This document shows, piece after piece, positions 49,430 to 59,396 of a stretch of DNA of 64,000 bases; position 1 is the first letter of the stretch, and each line of letters begins with the position of its first letter. The notes beneath the pieces were generated by a model. The model had not been told where the DNA came from and did not search any database. It saw only the letters and a list, made by a program, of their open reading frames with translations. The translations under genes and the position numbers were made by a program. Source of the stretch: Trypanosoma brucei gambiense DAL972 (Eukaryota > Euglenozoa > Kinetoplastea > Trypanosomatida > Trypanosomatidae); assembly GCF_000210295.1 (NCBI RefSeq), contig NC_026738.1, positions 1,178,001 through 1,242,000 on the forward strand, read 5' to 3'.

Positions 49430-52400
49430 CTATGTGCTAGACTGCTCAGCAGCCTCTTGAACGAGTACGACAAAAGCATACTCGCGCGCAACTTCCTTCA
49501 GCCGCTGATATCGACCTGTCGCCCCGCCGTGGCCGACAGCAAAGTCGCAATAATGCAAAATTGCCCTTTCAGCACAGGGTTTACCATCACACATACTTGT
49601 ATTACCTCGATTGGCTCTTTCCTTCTCTCGACGCTCGCGCAAACGCGCTACGAATGCAAGGGACTCCCAATACCCAACACGGGTGTCATGCCAAGCAGTC
49701 AGCATCATGATATGTGGGAGCGCCACTCCCGGGGGAGGTATATTATCCATGGGCGAAAGCGCACGGATGATACTGTATGCCTCAGCATCTTCAAGGGGAT
49801 TCCCAAATTCCTCCCACTCACTGACCGTTAGGGGAAGCGTGGGGTCAAGAAGCGTCGTGAGACAATCAACGAAAGGAACGGATGCAACGACCGCCAAGAA
49901 CAAATGAGGGGCGATATTCATAGCGGCTGTCACAACAAAGCCACCAGCGGAGGCACCAGAAACCACCAATCGGCCGTCGGCACACCATCCCGTCTTTTGC
50001 ATGAACGAAGCTACGCTAACGAAGTCATTCACAGTCGTTCCCCGCTGTAACTTGCGGCCCGCAACTCGCCACCCGGTCCCCAATTCCCCACCACCCCGTA
50101 CGGCAGCGGCCCCCCATACAAATCCCCGGTCGAGTAGCGCCAGTCGCTCGGACTCGAAGTCAACATCACAACATTCGCCGTAGCTACCGTAGACAGTAAG
50201 GAACATAGGATTCCCACCCCTCTCCAGAAGTGATTTCTTCCAGCAGAGATAAACCGGGATACCTACAACATCGGGAGGCTCCTTCGTGGGCAACATTTGT
50301 AACAACAAGTCGGATCGAAAACCATAGTCCGATGGAACCCAAACAATCGTCGCGTCATAATCATCAGCACAGAAGGGCGTCCCACCAACAGGAACCTGAT
50401 ACAACTTCTTGACAGAAAGGGACATCTCGCCCTCCTCAACACCACCTAACGTGCAAGAAAACGTCACACTCGGGATTGTGGGATGAGCGACGACGAGGCG
50501 CCACGTTCGTGTGTCAAAAACATCATCGCCCGCGCAACTCCGCACAAAGTGGACGCAGTCTGATTCCCCGAGTCCCCCTTCAAACTCTTGTCGCTCTTGC
50601 TCTCGCCACTGCATCTGGTAAAACTTCTCAACAGAAAAGCACACATTGCTCACACTTACAAGCGGGTAGCAAACCACAGCCCGGAGATCGAGTGCATCGT
50701 GGCGCACCGATAGAGGCGGAAGGCAGCTGCTTCCGGAATCCCTATTGTCTAACCAATGACTCCACAACTTTCGCACAGGAAGCAACAGTACTGTGGAAGA
50801 TGCTGCTTGGCGAACACTGAGAAGCAAGTAATCTCGCCAGCACTCCACACCCTCGACAAAAATCTGAGGGTCGTATGTGAAGAGAGTTTGCCACATGGTG
50901 GATTCGCAAAGTGAAAGGTTCTGGCTTTCATCCCACAACATTTTATCATCAAGCACGTAAGCCACACGCCAATGACCGCTACCCCGCTTTAAACTGGTTA
51001 TAACAATCACCCATGCACCGATGGCTTCCCCAAAAAGTGAACTGTGGTGATCAAGATCAAGGTCAACATCCTCGGCTCGATCAGTGAATCGATGTACTGC
51101 GGCACTGGCATGCCCCCCTCCAACAAAATCAGCGTTGCTGCGGGTGGTATGAATAGAAGTGGTACGAGAAGTACTGCATGTGGGACCACCGTTACTCCGA
51201 ATGTCGTCACTGTCTCCACCACTTGCAAAGCCACAGTGAACAACAGGAACACCGCTCACCCACCGCTTCTTTCCCTCATCACACGGCATAACGTATACCT
51301 GTGTGCTACCAGAGCTGGAGGTAGTGAACATTGCAAACCTATCATCCGCAGAATAGCACAACGAACTGACCCAAAAAGCTTCGTTGGGCTCCTCATAACA
51401 AATAACGTCTGAATGTGGGGAATCCTCATCCGCAGTGAGGTCATGAAAGATAACTCGGTGGGAACGCATCCTACTATCAAGACCCAAGTACAGTAGCGTC
51501 GTGGAGGAAAGCCACAGCACCTCATCGGTAGCGTCGAAAACGTCAATACGTCGTTTCACCTTGTGTGACGGAGCTGGTTTTCGACTGAATGCACTAGCCG
51601 CAAAGAAAGCGTCAGCAGAAGTTACAGAAGCGTTAGTCGACCCCCTCTCCGAACCACCGACGCTCACACCCCCGGCACCTGAGGTGAACTGAGATGATGA
51701 TGGGGCGGATTGAAACGCATCCACAATATCTCCGGTAGAAACACTTTTCCTCGAAGTCCGGAAGGTATAATCATCCGCCGCCGAAAATGATTTTGAGCTG
51801 GAATACCTTGGGAGGGCGCTCGTGGGTGAGTTGTATATGGACAGCTTTGACTGCGCCATGGCAGCCGCCCAAGCGCGGCCTAACTCTGAGTGTTGGTGGA
51901 GCCACTGCTCATAATTAACATTTGTTATTTCTACAATGAATATTGTGAACACCTCGCGGCCACTGGAACAGTCAACGGTAACCGCCAGCTGCTGCTCGTC
52001 CGGCGACACTTCCATGTCACCCAACTCAACGTAGTCGAGTCTGAGCTCGCGGGCAAAAAGATTCAAGTCGAAAAACACAACCTCATCTTCGTAAGCAGGA
52101 AGCGGTGCATGGGGGTCTTGGGCCCACAGGTGCGCAACCTCCTCCACAAATGTCCCCGAGTCCACCGAGACGGGACGACGGCAGAACAATGGATGATCGG
52201 CATTCGGCACGGTACGTGAATAGTACCAATAACTGCGGTCACGGTAAGGAAGGGATGCTTCATCCTCTTTCCATCGAGCCCGCATTTGATTATACAGCGT
52301 ACGACTCAGACGCTTTCCACCATATGCGGCGAAGGCAGACTCCATATGTGCATTCTCGCGCCTAAGTAGTTTCCGCACCTCCGAACTCCGTCCATCCCGC

Positions 52401-52516
52401 AACCAATGGTACGGATCAGTGCGGGCATCGCCAAAATGCTCCATTCGGTACTCTACACGCCCATACTTGGGGGGTTGAACGATGTCGGGTTCACTATGCT
52501 CTGAGGAGGTTGACAT
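49430..52516 (-). CDS. Oligopeptidase B-like serine peptidase (clan SC, family S9A), enlarged
   Basis: A 1028-residue protein from the ATG at 52516. The longer frame starts with GTG. The head HFGDARTDPYHWLRD at about 26-40 is the oligopeptidase B entry motif. The catalytic triad is complete: Ser 856 in GASAGG, Asp 944 in HDTRVGYWE, and His 996 in GHGGATGR. Oligopeptidase B cuts after Arg and Lys in peptides up to about 30 residues. The usual enzyme is about 715 residues. This one has extra low-complexity inserts, Ser-rich at about 225-310 and Ser/Thr/Asp-rich at about 420-480, inside the propeller half. T. brucei has a separate classical oligopeptidase B, so this is probably the OPB-like paralogue. 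It has no signal peptide and is expected in the cytosol. Confidence 0.85.
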   Translation of the reverse strand: MSTSSEHSEPDIVQPPKYGRVEYRMEHFGDARTDPYHWLRDGRSSEVRKLLRRENAHMESAFAAYGGKRLSRTLYNQMRARWKEDEASLPYRDRSYWYYSRTVPNADHPLFCRRPVSVDSGTFVEEVAHLWAQDPHAPLPAYEDEVVFFDLNLFARELRLDYVELGDMEVSPDEQQLAVTVDCSSGREVFTIFIVEITNVNYEQWLHQHSELGRAWAAAMAQSKLSIYNSPTSALPRYSSSKSFSAADDYTFRTSRKSVSTGDIVDAFQSAPSSSQFTSGAGGVSVGGSERGSTNASVTSADAFFAASAFSRKPAPSHKVKRRIDVFDATDEVLWLSSTTLLYLGLDSRMRSHRVIFHDLTADEDSPHSDVICYEEPNEAFWVSSLCYSADDRFAMFTTSSSGSTQVYVMPCDEGKKRWVSGVPVVHCGFASGGDSDDIRSNGGPTCSTSRTTSIHTTRSNADFVGGGHASAAVHRFTDRAEDVDLDLDHHSSLFGEAIGAWVIVITSLKRGSGHWRVAYVLDDKMLWDESQNLSLCESTMWQTLFTYDPQIFVEGVECWRDYLLLSVRQAASSTVLLLPVRKLWSHWLDNRDSGSSCLPPLSVRHDALDLRAVVCYPLVSVSNVCFSVEKFYQMQWREQERQEFEGGLGESDCVHFVRSCAGDDVFDTRTWRLVVAHPTIPSVTFSCTLGGVEEGEMSLSVKKLYQVPVGGTPFCADDYDATIVWVPSDYGFRSDLLLQMLPTKEPPDVVGIPVYLCWKKSLLERGGNPMFLTVYGSYGECCDVDFESERLALLDRGFVWGAAAVRGGGELGTGWRVAGRKLQRGTTVNDFVSVASFMQKTGWCADGRLVVSGASAGGFVVTAAMNIAPHLFLAVVASVPFVDCLTTLLDPTLPLTVSEWEEFGNPLEDAEAYSIIRALSPMDNIPPPGVALPHIMMLTAWHDTRVGYWESLAFVARLRERREKERANRGNTSMCDGKPCAERAILHYCDFAVGHGGATGRYQRLKEVAREYAFVVLVQEAAEQSST

Positions 52517-52842
52517 GAAAGGGGCGAGAGACTCTCTGCCAATTCCCTGCTTCCAGTGAGTAAGAAGATATGAGATACGAGATATTTGTATCACTAGGGA
52601 AGCAAGTGAGGGGTGCCCACTTGATGGACGGACCTACGTAAGAAATGACTTTACAAAAATGTAGACAAAAGTAGGAGTATAAAGGGGAGTGTACACCTTT
52701 TTTTTTTTTTCAAAATACTGATTTTTCTCACTGAGCATTAGGTAGAGAAGCACATGCATTCCCGCACACCAATACCGGAACAAGCCAATAACTATAAAAT
52801 TAATCGCATAAAATTTAAAAAACTTTCACACTTTATCGCTAC
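52517..52842. other. Spacer between LSG1 and the OPB-like gene
   Basis: About 325 bases with a T12 run on the plus strand near 52698-52710. No gene seen. Confidence 0.6.
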
Positions 52843-55287
52843 TTAGTAACCTTGAACAACCTGCCTGCGGGTGGTGGGGTTAACAGGACCAACACCGGAC
52901 CGCTTCAACTCACGACGCATTTGTCGCTTAGACATTTTCTTCGTATTCTCCACGGCTTGCACCGCGCGAGGCGAACTCCCTCCTTTGCCACAAGGCGACG
53001 CACCTCCGATCTCAACGATCCCGTCGTCATCATCAATGATGAGTTCTACTTCACCCTCAGCATTGATGAAAACATCATCCGCAGGATCAAGCTGATGATT
53101 GGTGCGTCGCCGCCTCCGAGCTGCATTTTTCATCCCCATTAGAATACGTTTCACGTTGGCTTCAGCGTTGAGGGCTTCCTGTCGTGTAAGGGTCCCACAT
53201 GCCCCTTTTTGTCGGACGTAGAACTTCGGCACCGCCATATCCGCTACGCCATTATCACCTTCCAGGTCGCGACTTCCAACACTGTCAGCATCGCTAAGAG
53301 CACGGTCGGCCGCCGCACGGTCAAGTGCCTCCCATGCTTCCGCGTCATAATCATCCAGATCACTTGCGCAGCTGCTTGCGTCTTCCCACTCGTCTCCATC
53401 ACCTTCTGACGCGCCATCCAAATCCGCCTCCGTAACTGAGTGGTTAGAGTCCCTTTTGCTTTTGTCAACTATAACACCTTCTTTTCCTTTGTATTGGGAC
53501 ACATAAGCGGCTATGTCACTCACGTGAGGGTGGTAGCTGGGTGGTGGCTCCACGTAAAGAAGAACACCGTCCACATATAACTTCAGTATATCACGTCCCG
53601 CACGGGACCTGTTTGGCCGATCGTGCGCCCCCAAATAACCGCGACGGCGGGCCACGGCATTCAGGAGCCGTTCCATCAACGAGTGGCTCTCATCCCTGTC
53701 ATCACCCGCTCTCAATGACACGTTAAACTGCTGCTCAAGTACCTGTCGTGGAATCCGCTGGCACAAAATGGCAATGGCCGCTTCCACATCGGTTGCAGTA
53801 TCTATGGGAAGTATCCCATCGCATACCATCTGAGCCCGGGTAGAGGCAAATGAGGGAAACACAAGGCCAGGACAGTCACAGAGCGCAACGCGCCGCTCAT
53901 TGGGAATAACAAGCGTCTGGAAGTGCTTCGTTTTGCCTGGTGTGGCACTCACAACAACCTTTTTGCAACCTAATATGGCATTAATTGTGGACGATTTCCC
54001 AACATTGGGGTAACCAACAAGACCAACCATCAATGGCGTCTCTGTATCGGTGATGCTACATGACTTGCGCCACATGGCGAGGCGGTCCAGAAGCTGCTCC
54101 GGATCCAACACTGCCCATGGATCAAGTGAGGAGAGTTTTGACACACGGTCATCCCTCGCCTTCTCATCTGCTGTTAGTGGCTGAGGTGGGCGGTTCAGAT
54201 TATGGGGTTGCTGTTTCCGAAGGATTAACTGCTCCTTACAGACCTTCCGCTGATGAATAAGTTGATATGGATTTGCTACTACCACTGGGGCACGAAGGGA
54301 CTTCTTGTTATGACGCCTTTTCTCCTTTTTGTTTCGCATAAGCTTGGAGAAGTCCTTTTCATTGTCAACGCTGAATAAATCTTCATCCTCATCATTTCCA
54401 AGCGTGGTCACTTCTCGCTCCGCCCCAATGCCAGCGCTGCCGGTCATGTGGTCACTCGCTACACCCTCCGAACCATCATGTTCACTTTCCCCATCAACAC
54501 CAGCACAATGTACTGACTCCTTTTTCTTACTATCAGATGGTGTGGCGGAGAAAAAAATGAACGCCTCCCCACGCTCTGTGAAATAGTCCGCCCACACACG
54601 ACGTTGTTCCTCGGTTAGAAGGTCAGACTTGTTGAGAAGGAATACAACCTCCTTAGGTTTACCTGCCTTACCCATAGTTTCTCTAACACTTAATTCAAAG
54701 TCAGCGCAACGAAACACTAGGGGATTCCTTGCATCAAGAATCATTAGAACGATATCCGCCCGCTCCGTTACGCGCCACAACTGCCGCCAGACCTCCAAGT
54801 TCTTTTCGTATGGTGTCATAACAACTTTGTGCTTTTCCTCCAACTGTGCAAGCCGCCGCCGCCACTCAAAAAAAGCGGAGGCCTCCAGGGATTGCACCTC
54901 CTGTGCGGTCATGTCATAACTCCACTGCGGCCTGCGGGGAATAGTCAGTAGTTCGCTTATTTTCAACCAATCCACTCTGTCATCACTCAGAGGCAACACT
55001 TTGTCATTTGTCACAACATGTGGTGTTCCGTCAACGACAAGATGAAGATCCCGCGCGGCTTCGTAGCCCTTTTCTTGTGCGTCAGCAATCAACAGGAACT
55101 CCTCAAGGTTATTTGTCTCCCATATGGACTTCAGGGGGGCACCCTTGCGTCGCTGGTGTTCTTGTTCTTCCATCTCACGAACCATAGCGGCGTTACGCTC
55201 AGCCTCCATCATTTGCCGGTATTTCGTGCGGCTGCTGCGCTGCGCCGCCTGCTTGGAGCGCTGAATGCTCCTCCCCAACGATTGCAT
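52843..55287 (-). CDS. LSG1: Circularly permuted GTPase LSG1
   Basis: An 814-residue protein from the ATG at 55287. An in-frame TTG lies eight codons upstream. The GTPase motifs are in the permuted order of the YlqF/YawG group: G4 (LLNKSDLL) comes first at about 225-232, then G1 (GYPNVGKSS), then G3 (DCPG). The preceding text (TPYEKNLEVWRQLWRVTERADIVLMILDARNPLVFRCADFE in pieces) is typical of Lsg1. Lsg1 releases Nmd3 from the pre-60S particle in the cytoplasm. Acidic, Ser-rich inserts occur between G4 and G1 (about 245-330) and in the C-terminal third (about 630-710). The C-terminus is Arg/Lys-rich, as in yeast Lsg1. Confidence 0.88.
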   Translation of the reverse strand: MQSLGRSIQRSKQAAQRSSRTKYRQMMEAERNAAMVREMEEQEHQRRKGAPLKSIWETNNLEEFLLIADAQEKGYEAARDLHLVVDGTPHVVTNDKVLPLSDDRVDWLKISELLTIPRRPQWSYDMTAQEVQSLEASAFFEWRRRLAQLEEKHKVVMTPYEKNLEVWRQLWRVTERADIVLMILDARNPLVFRCADFELSVRETMGKAGKPKEVVFLLNKSDLLTEEQRRVWADYFTERGEAFIFFSATPSDSKKKESVHCAGVDGESEHDGSEGVASDHMTGSAGIGAEREVTTLGNDEDEDLFSVDNEKDFSKLMRNKKEKRRHNKKSLRAPVVVANPYQLIHQRKVCKEQLILRKQQPHNLNRPPQPLTADEKARDDRVSKLSSLDPWAVLDPEQLLDRLAMWRKSCSITDTETPLMVGLVGYPNVGKSSTINAILGCKKVVVSATPGKTKHFQTLVIPNERRVALCDCPGLVFPSFASTRAQMVCDGILPIDTATDVEAAIAILCQRIPRQVLEQQFNVSLRAGDDRDESHSLMERLLNAVARRRGYLGAHDRPNRSRAGRDILKLYVDGVLLYVEPPPSYHPHVSDIAAYVSQYKGKEGVIVDKSKRDSNHSVTEADLDGASEGDGDEWEDASSCASDLDDYDAEAWEALDRAAADRALSDADSVGSRDLEGDNGVADMAVPKFYVRQKGACGTLTRQEALNAEANVKRILMGMKNAARRRRRTNHQLDPADDVFINAEGEVELIIDDDDGIVEIGGASPCGKGGSSPRAVQAVENTKKMSKRQMRRELKRSGVGPVNPTTRRQVVQGY

Positions 55288-55985
55288 CTTCTCTGTTTTC
55301 CTTAAATGCAACTGCTAAACCCGAGGTCCTTCTCGTTCGCTTTCTCTTTTTTCTTTCCCCTTTACTCCACTTTGTTTATTTGTTTTTTTACTGTGGCTTT
55401 CTGCCACTAATATCCTACGCCTCCCCACACTTTTCTTCCTCGAGGAGTCCTGTTCTTGAAAAAAAAAGACTGGTGCCAAGGCGTTTCCAAGAAGATAATA
55501 CGAAAAGCAACAGGGCAGATCAACCAGGTAAAGGAGATAAACAGAAAAAAAAAGGTTTAAGAGTTTTCCCCAACGGTATGGCAAGGCCCCAGATATAAAT
55601 GACGTGCAAGCACCCAAGGGAAAATTAAGGGACACAGAATGTGGCAAAGAAAACAGGGAACGAATCGGCATGAAGGTTACACAAAACAGCGCAACGCGGG
55701 TGATAACGAAACAACAGTTGCCCCAAACTTTTCTTCATTTTATTATTTCCACTCCCTTTCACACCATAACAAGACGTACACTTAGCCTACAACTGCTTCT
55801 CATATCATGTCCACCGACTTCCACCATTCAGCCACGGTAATAAATGAAAGTAGTAATAAATGCACAAAAACAACCCTCGCCACAACAGTCAAGGCAGTTA
55901 TTGGTTAGTGTTGCCACTGTGTGAGAACACAAATGTATATCCCCTCGCGTTTACACGAGTTCCTCTGACTCAAGTAAACTGGCGG
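55288..55985. other. Spacer upstream of LSG1
   Basis: About 700 bases. A long pyrimidine run lies on the plus strand near 55330-55372. The minus-strand acceptor for LSG1 should be in the T-rich area near 55455-55475 or 55540-55552. No gene seen. Confidence 0.6.
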
Positions 55986-56834
55986 TTACGTGTCCTCAGA
56001 GTGTTGTTGTTGTTGTTGTTGTGGTGGTGGTGGTGGTGGTACTGCTCCATAAGGAGGTGCTGGTGTATTCGGATCCAATACTCCAGTCACAGGCGTTCCC
56101 ACATGCGGAAGCACGCCGGGGTCTCCTCCAAAGTTGGGTAAAACATACGGCGGCTGCCGGTGGTGGTGATGATGATGATGATGGTGATGATGATGGTGAT
56201 GATGATGATGATGATGATGCATCGCAGGGGGTGCGCACATTCCGCCGTAAACATGAGAATAATTGCATTGATCTCCCTTCCCACAGCGACCCTCCAAGAA
56301 ACGCTGACAGACGCCCCTTGAATTGTGAAAACCATCTCTCTGGCCACCATAGTAAGTGTGGGAAGAGCCTTGTGGGTGTGTTGGTGGCATGTAATACGGA
56401 GTTGGCTCTCCACCCATCGCTTCGTCAGCACCGCCTTTCATCGCTGATGTGTTCAACTTTCTCAGAAATGCGTTGGCCTTGGCCAGCAGAGAACTTTCGC
56501 CCTCAGCTTGCATAGAGCAGTACAACCTCCAACTGCTCTCGTTGAAACCGTAGTTAAAATAATCCCTAAGGTTTGCCGTGGGTTCATCCCATGGGCGCTT
56601 CTGCATTTGTGCTATGTCATAACCGAAAACAGCGGTATTTATTTGCGGTCCTTCAGCGTGTCGTACGCACAGGGGGATGAGTCCAACAACATCATCCTTC
56701 ACATTCTCGGGTTCAAATCCCTGCGGCTGACGCTCCATCTCCTGTCCATCAGTCGCCTGAATCGTTACAAATGTGGGGTTTTCCACACCGTCTGCGTGCG
56801 TGATGACAAAAGGTCCTTCACCGCCCTCTTCCAT
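55986..56834 (-). CDS. FIP1: Fip1-like polyadenylation factor with a CCCH zinc finger
   Basis: A 282-residue protein from the ATG at 56834. Residues 79-106 (KRPWDEPTANLRDYFNYGFN, then ESSWRLYC) match the Fip1 domain, which tethers poly(A) polymerase to CPSF. Downstream is a CCCH finger, Cys 176, Cys 184, Cys 190 and His 194 (spacing C-x7-C-x5-C-x3-H), not found in yeast Fip1. This is followed by 20 consecutive His (206-225), a Pro-rich part and a Gln run at the end. The protein acts in the nucleus in 3'-end cleavage and polyadenylation, which trypanosomes couple to trans-splicing of the next gene. Presence of both domains in one protein recalls a link to CPSF30, whose fingers bind the poly(A) signal. 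Confidence 0.85.
   Translation of the reverse strand: MEEGGEGPFVITHADGVENPTFVTIQATDGQEMERQPQGFEPENVKDDVVGLIPLCVRHAEGPQINTAVFGYDIAQMQKRPWDEPTANLRDYFNYGFNESSWRLYCSMQAEGESSLLAKANAFLRKLNTSAMKGGADEAMGGEPTPYYMPPTHPQGSSHTYYGGQRDGFHNSRGVCQRFLEGRCGKGDQCNYSHVYGGMCAPPAMHHHHHHHHHHHHHHHHHHHHRQPPYVLPNFGGDPGVLPHVGTPVTGVLDPNTPAPPYGAVPPPPPPQQQQQQHSEDT
55999..56041. repeat. Trinucleotide tract encoding Gln and Pro runs
   Basis: Repeated TTG followed by TGG/GGT units on the plus strand encode seven Gln and the Pro run at the C-terminus of the Fip1-like protein. The His tract at about 56160-56219 is a second triplet repeat, with mixed CAT and CAC codons. Confidence 0.85.
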
Positions 56835-57449
56835 CACCTTTCTTTGTCACTGAGCCGAAAGGTAACCTCTTTCCTTTTGTACGCCCTTCACAATGTACAT
56901 AATTTTAACAATAAATGCACGAATGCGTGTATACATGTGACCAAAACAAAGGAGCAGCACAGTGATGGCAATTGTTTAAAGTAGGTAAATTAAATGACGG
57001 AATGAAAGTGAACACCGTAACAGGCAAAGCGACATAGTAGTGACTGTTGTACTGAGAGAAAAAGGGCAGGTGCCGATATTCCGACATTCGTGCCACTCCA
57101 TACAGGAGGCGTACGAATATCTTCACATAAACATACGACGCACAACGAGGACCGTGCATAACGTGTTTTGCAGCTAAATAGAGAGAGAATAAAAATAAAA
57201 CAAAAACTCTCAAACAATGCAGTGAAACGTTAAGTCAAAACCCGAAAAAAAAAAAAAGAGAAACAAAAAGAAAACGGTGTAAAGATGATACAGAAACGAT
57301 CACCAGTCCCACGTAAAGATTTTGCCACAATGCGACAATGTGAAACAAAAAAATAATAATAGTAATAATAAGTCTTTGGGTCTGAGATACAAAACACTTC
57401 CCTCCACTCCCCCTCCTCAGTAGTACCGTGTGCTTCCGATATGTTGGGT
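56835..57449. other. Spacer upstream of the Fip1-like gene
   Basis: About 615 bases. An A13 run (minus-strand T13) lies near 57246-57258, and TAA repeats near 57353-57371. No gene seen. Confidence 0.6.
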
Positions 57450-58769
57450 TCACGCCACCTCACCCGCAATCAACAAACCGGGAGACTCGAGGCAACGCTT
57501 AAATGCATTACTGAATCGCACGAGTGTCGCCCCGTCAATAACACGGTGGTCAGCTGTCCATGACATTGCGAGGATATTTGCCCTTACAACATTTCCACTC
57601 GCGTCAAAGCGGGGTAACTGTTGTATTCGTCCAATGGCACCAATTGCAACTTGAGGTGGATTAAGCATCGGCGTGGCATATATTGCCCCAATGGGGCCGA
57701 TGTTGCTCAACGTAAAAGTGCCGTCCTTCATGCGGTTGGGAGGTATTTGACTCTTACGGCCCAATGTCACTAACTCATTCACTTCGTGCACAAGTTCAGC
57801 CACACTTTTCTGCTGAACATCTCGCACAACGGGGACAACGAGACCTTTCGGAGTGTCCATCGCAAAACCAATATGATGCGCCTTCTTCACAAAAAGTTTA
57901 TCGCACTCTGAAGAAACATGTGCATTTAATTCTGGGTACTGCAATAGCGACTGTGAGGCAGCTTTGATGAAAAGAGGCATGAGCGACACCTTGCTCCCAT
58001 CACGTACACCTTCACTTGATGAATTTAATGCATCGCGTAGAATCTGCTGAAAGTTTAAAAGCTGCGACACCTCTACCTCATCACAAGCCGTAAAACTGGG
58101 AACACTTCCCGCCTTCGTCATGCTTGAAACCATGGCCTTCCTAAGACCGGTATCAAGTCTCACCACAACATCGTCATTATAGCAAGACTTTCCAGCATAT
58201 GAGAGAACATCCTCCCGAAGCACACGTCCATCTTTACCTGTGCCCTTCACATCCGTAATATTCACTCCGCGGTTGCGAGCGAATTCCCTCACCGCCGGTG
58301 TGGCCAAAACTTTTGTAAAATCCTTGGAAATTTCTGTAGTACAATCAGCTGCACACGAATCGCCTCCTTCCGCCACAGGCACTCCTCCACTGTTAAATTG
58401 GTCACTTACATTGCAATCAACAGTACCACACGAAGGCTTTTGAGTTTCATCCGTATCATTAACCTCAATATCAACAATGGGCTCACCAACGTGTGCCTTT
58501 TCTCCAGCTTCGATGTGAACGGTAGTAATCACACCAGCATACCTGGAGGTAATCTCCACTGTTGCCTTGTCACTTTGCACCTCACATATTTTCTCAAATT
58601 CCCCAATCCTGTCACCGGGTTTCACGTAGAGAGTCACAACTTCAACCTCTTTGATGCCTTCACCAATATCAGCCAATTTGTATGGAATCGTGCGCCCGCA
58701 TCGTGAGCGAGTGATTTGAATGAAGCGCGCACCCTGAACCTGACGGCACATGTACATAAACGATCTCAT
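57450..58769 (-). CDS. DBT: Branched-chain alpha-keto acid dehydrogenase E2 (dihydrolipoyl transacylase)
   Basis: A 439-residue mitochondrial enzyme. It has a basic presequence (about 1-25), a lipoyl domain (28-102) with the lipoyl-lysine Lys 68 in EVQSDKATVE, and a peripheral-subunit-binding domain (about 155-192, ATPAVREFARNRGVNITDVK). The catalytic domain (about 205-439) ends in DHRVIDGA with His 408 and Asp 412. The lipoyl entry YKLADIGEGIKEVEV is the branched-chain E2 type rather than pyruvate or 2-oxoglutarate dehydrogenase E2. It transfers the acyl group from E1 to CoA in leucine, isoleucine and valine breakdown. All catalytic features are intact. Confidence 0.92.
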   Translation of the reverse strand: MRSFMYMCRQVQGARFIQITRSRCGRTIPYKLADIGEGIKEVEVVTLYVKPGDRIGEFEKICEVQSDKATVEITSRYAGVITTVHIEAGEKAHVGEPIVDIEVNDTDETQKPSCGTVDCNVSDQFNSGGVPVAEGGDSCAADCTTEISKDFTKVLATPAVREFARNRGVNITDVKGTGKDGRVLREDVLSYAGKSCYNDDVVVRLDTGLRKAMVSSMTKAGSVPSFTACDEVEVSQLLNFQQILRDALNSSSEGVRDGSKVSLMPLFIKAASQSLLQYPELNAHVSSECDKLFVKKAHHIGFAMDTPKGLVVPVVRDVQQKSVAELVHEVNELVTLGRKSQIPPNRMKDGTFTLSNIGPIGAIYATPMLNPPQVAIGAIGRIQQLPRFDASGNVVRANILAMSWTADHRVIDGATLVRFSNAFKRCLESPGLLIAGEVA

Positions 58770-59396
58770 CTGAAGTCTTCAAAAACTTGCTATCAAAACA
58801 GTGCAGCCATACGGAAAATAACACATCCGCACACCAGCGTTAATATTATGAAAAAAGGTAGAAAAAAAAAAGGAAAAGAGAAACATACAAAAAAAAAAAA
58901 GTGACACATAATGATAGATTCATATGAGTCAGGATATAACAACAAAACACAAACTGAACACAGAGTCATCGACCTACTTTTAGAGTGACAGCGGTCCATG
59001 ATGGCGCACATCCTCATCAAAAAAAAAAAAGAAGGAGAAGTGAAGAGAAAATAGAAAAGAAAAAAAAGAAAGAAACATTTCGAATAAACAAAACGACTGC
59101 ACCGATGATCGACTCCTCCCCCTATCATTAGTGACATCTACGTTTGGATATATCGTCTACACAATATGTAATTGCATGTAATATGGTGACCTAATTCTAT
59201 GCGAGAAAAATACTAAGAAATAACATGTGCATGGAAGGTATTTGTACGGCCTGGATAATGGTAGGAAAATACCTTATCCAATATGCACACACACACACAC
59301 ACAGAGAGAGGGAGAACAAATTATCCGTCGTCAACTAACAGAAACTTTCGACGCCTCCCAACTCCACCTCCTTGTGTATTTTTTTCTGTTTTTTTT
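58770..59396. other. Spacer upstream of the E2 gene
   Basis: About 625 bases. Several A-runs (minus-strand T-runs) lie near 58862, 58890, 59018 and 59060 and are candidate acceptor tracts for the E2 gene. A CA repeat lies at 59285-59302. Confidence 0.65.
59285..59302. repeat. CA dinucleotide microsatellite
   Basis: About nine CA units in the presumed 3' UTR of the CEP295-like gene. Confidence 0.85.

Noticed and set aside
56710..56720. GGTTCAAATCC, a tRNA B-box-like sequence
   Set aside because: It lies inside the Fip1-like coding region. No A box or cloverleaf could be found around it.
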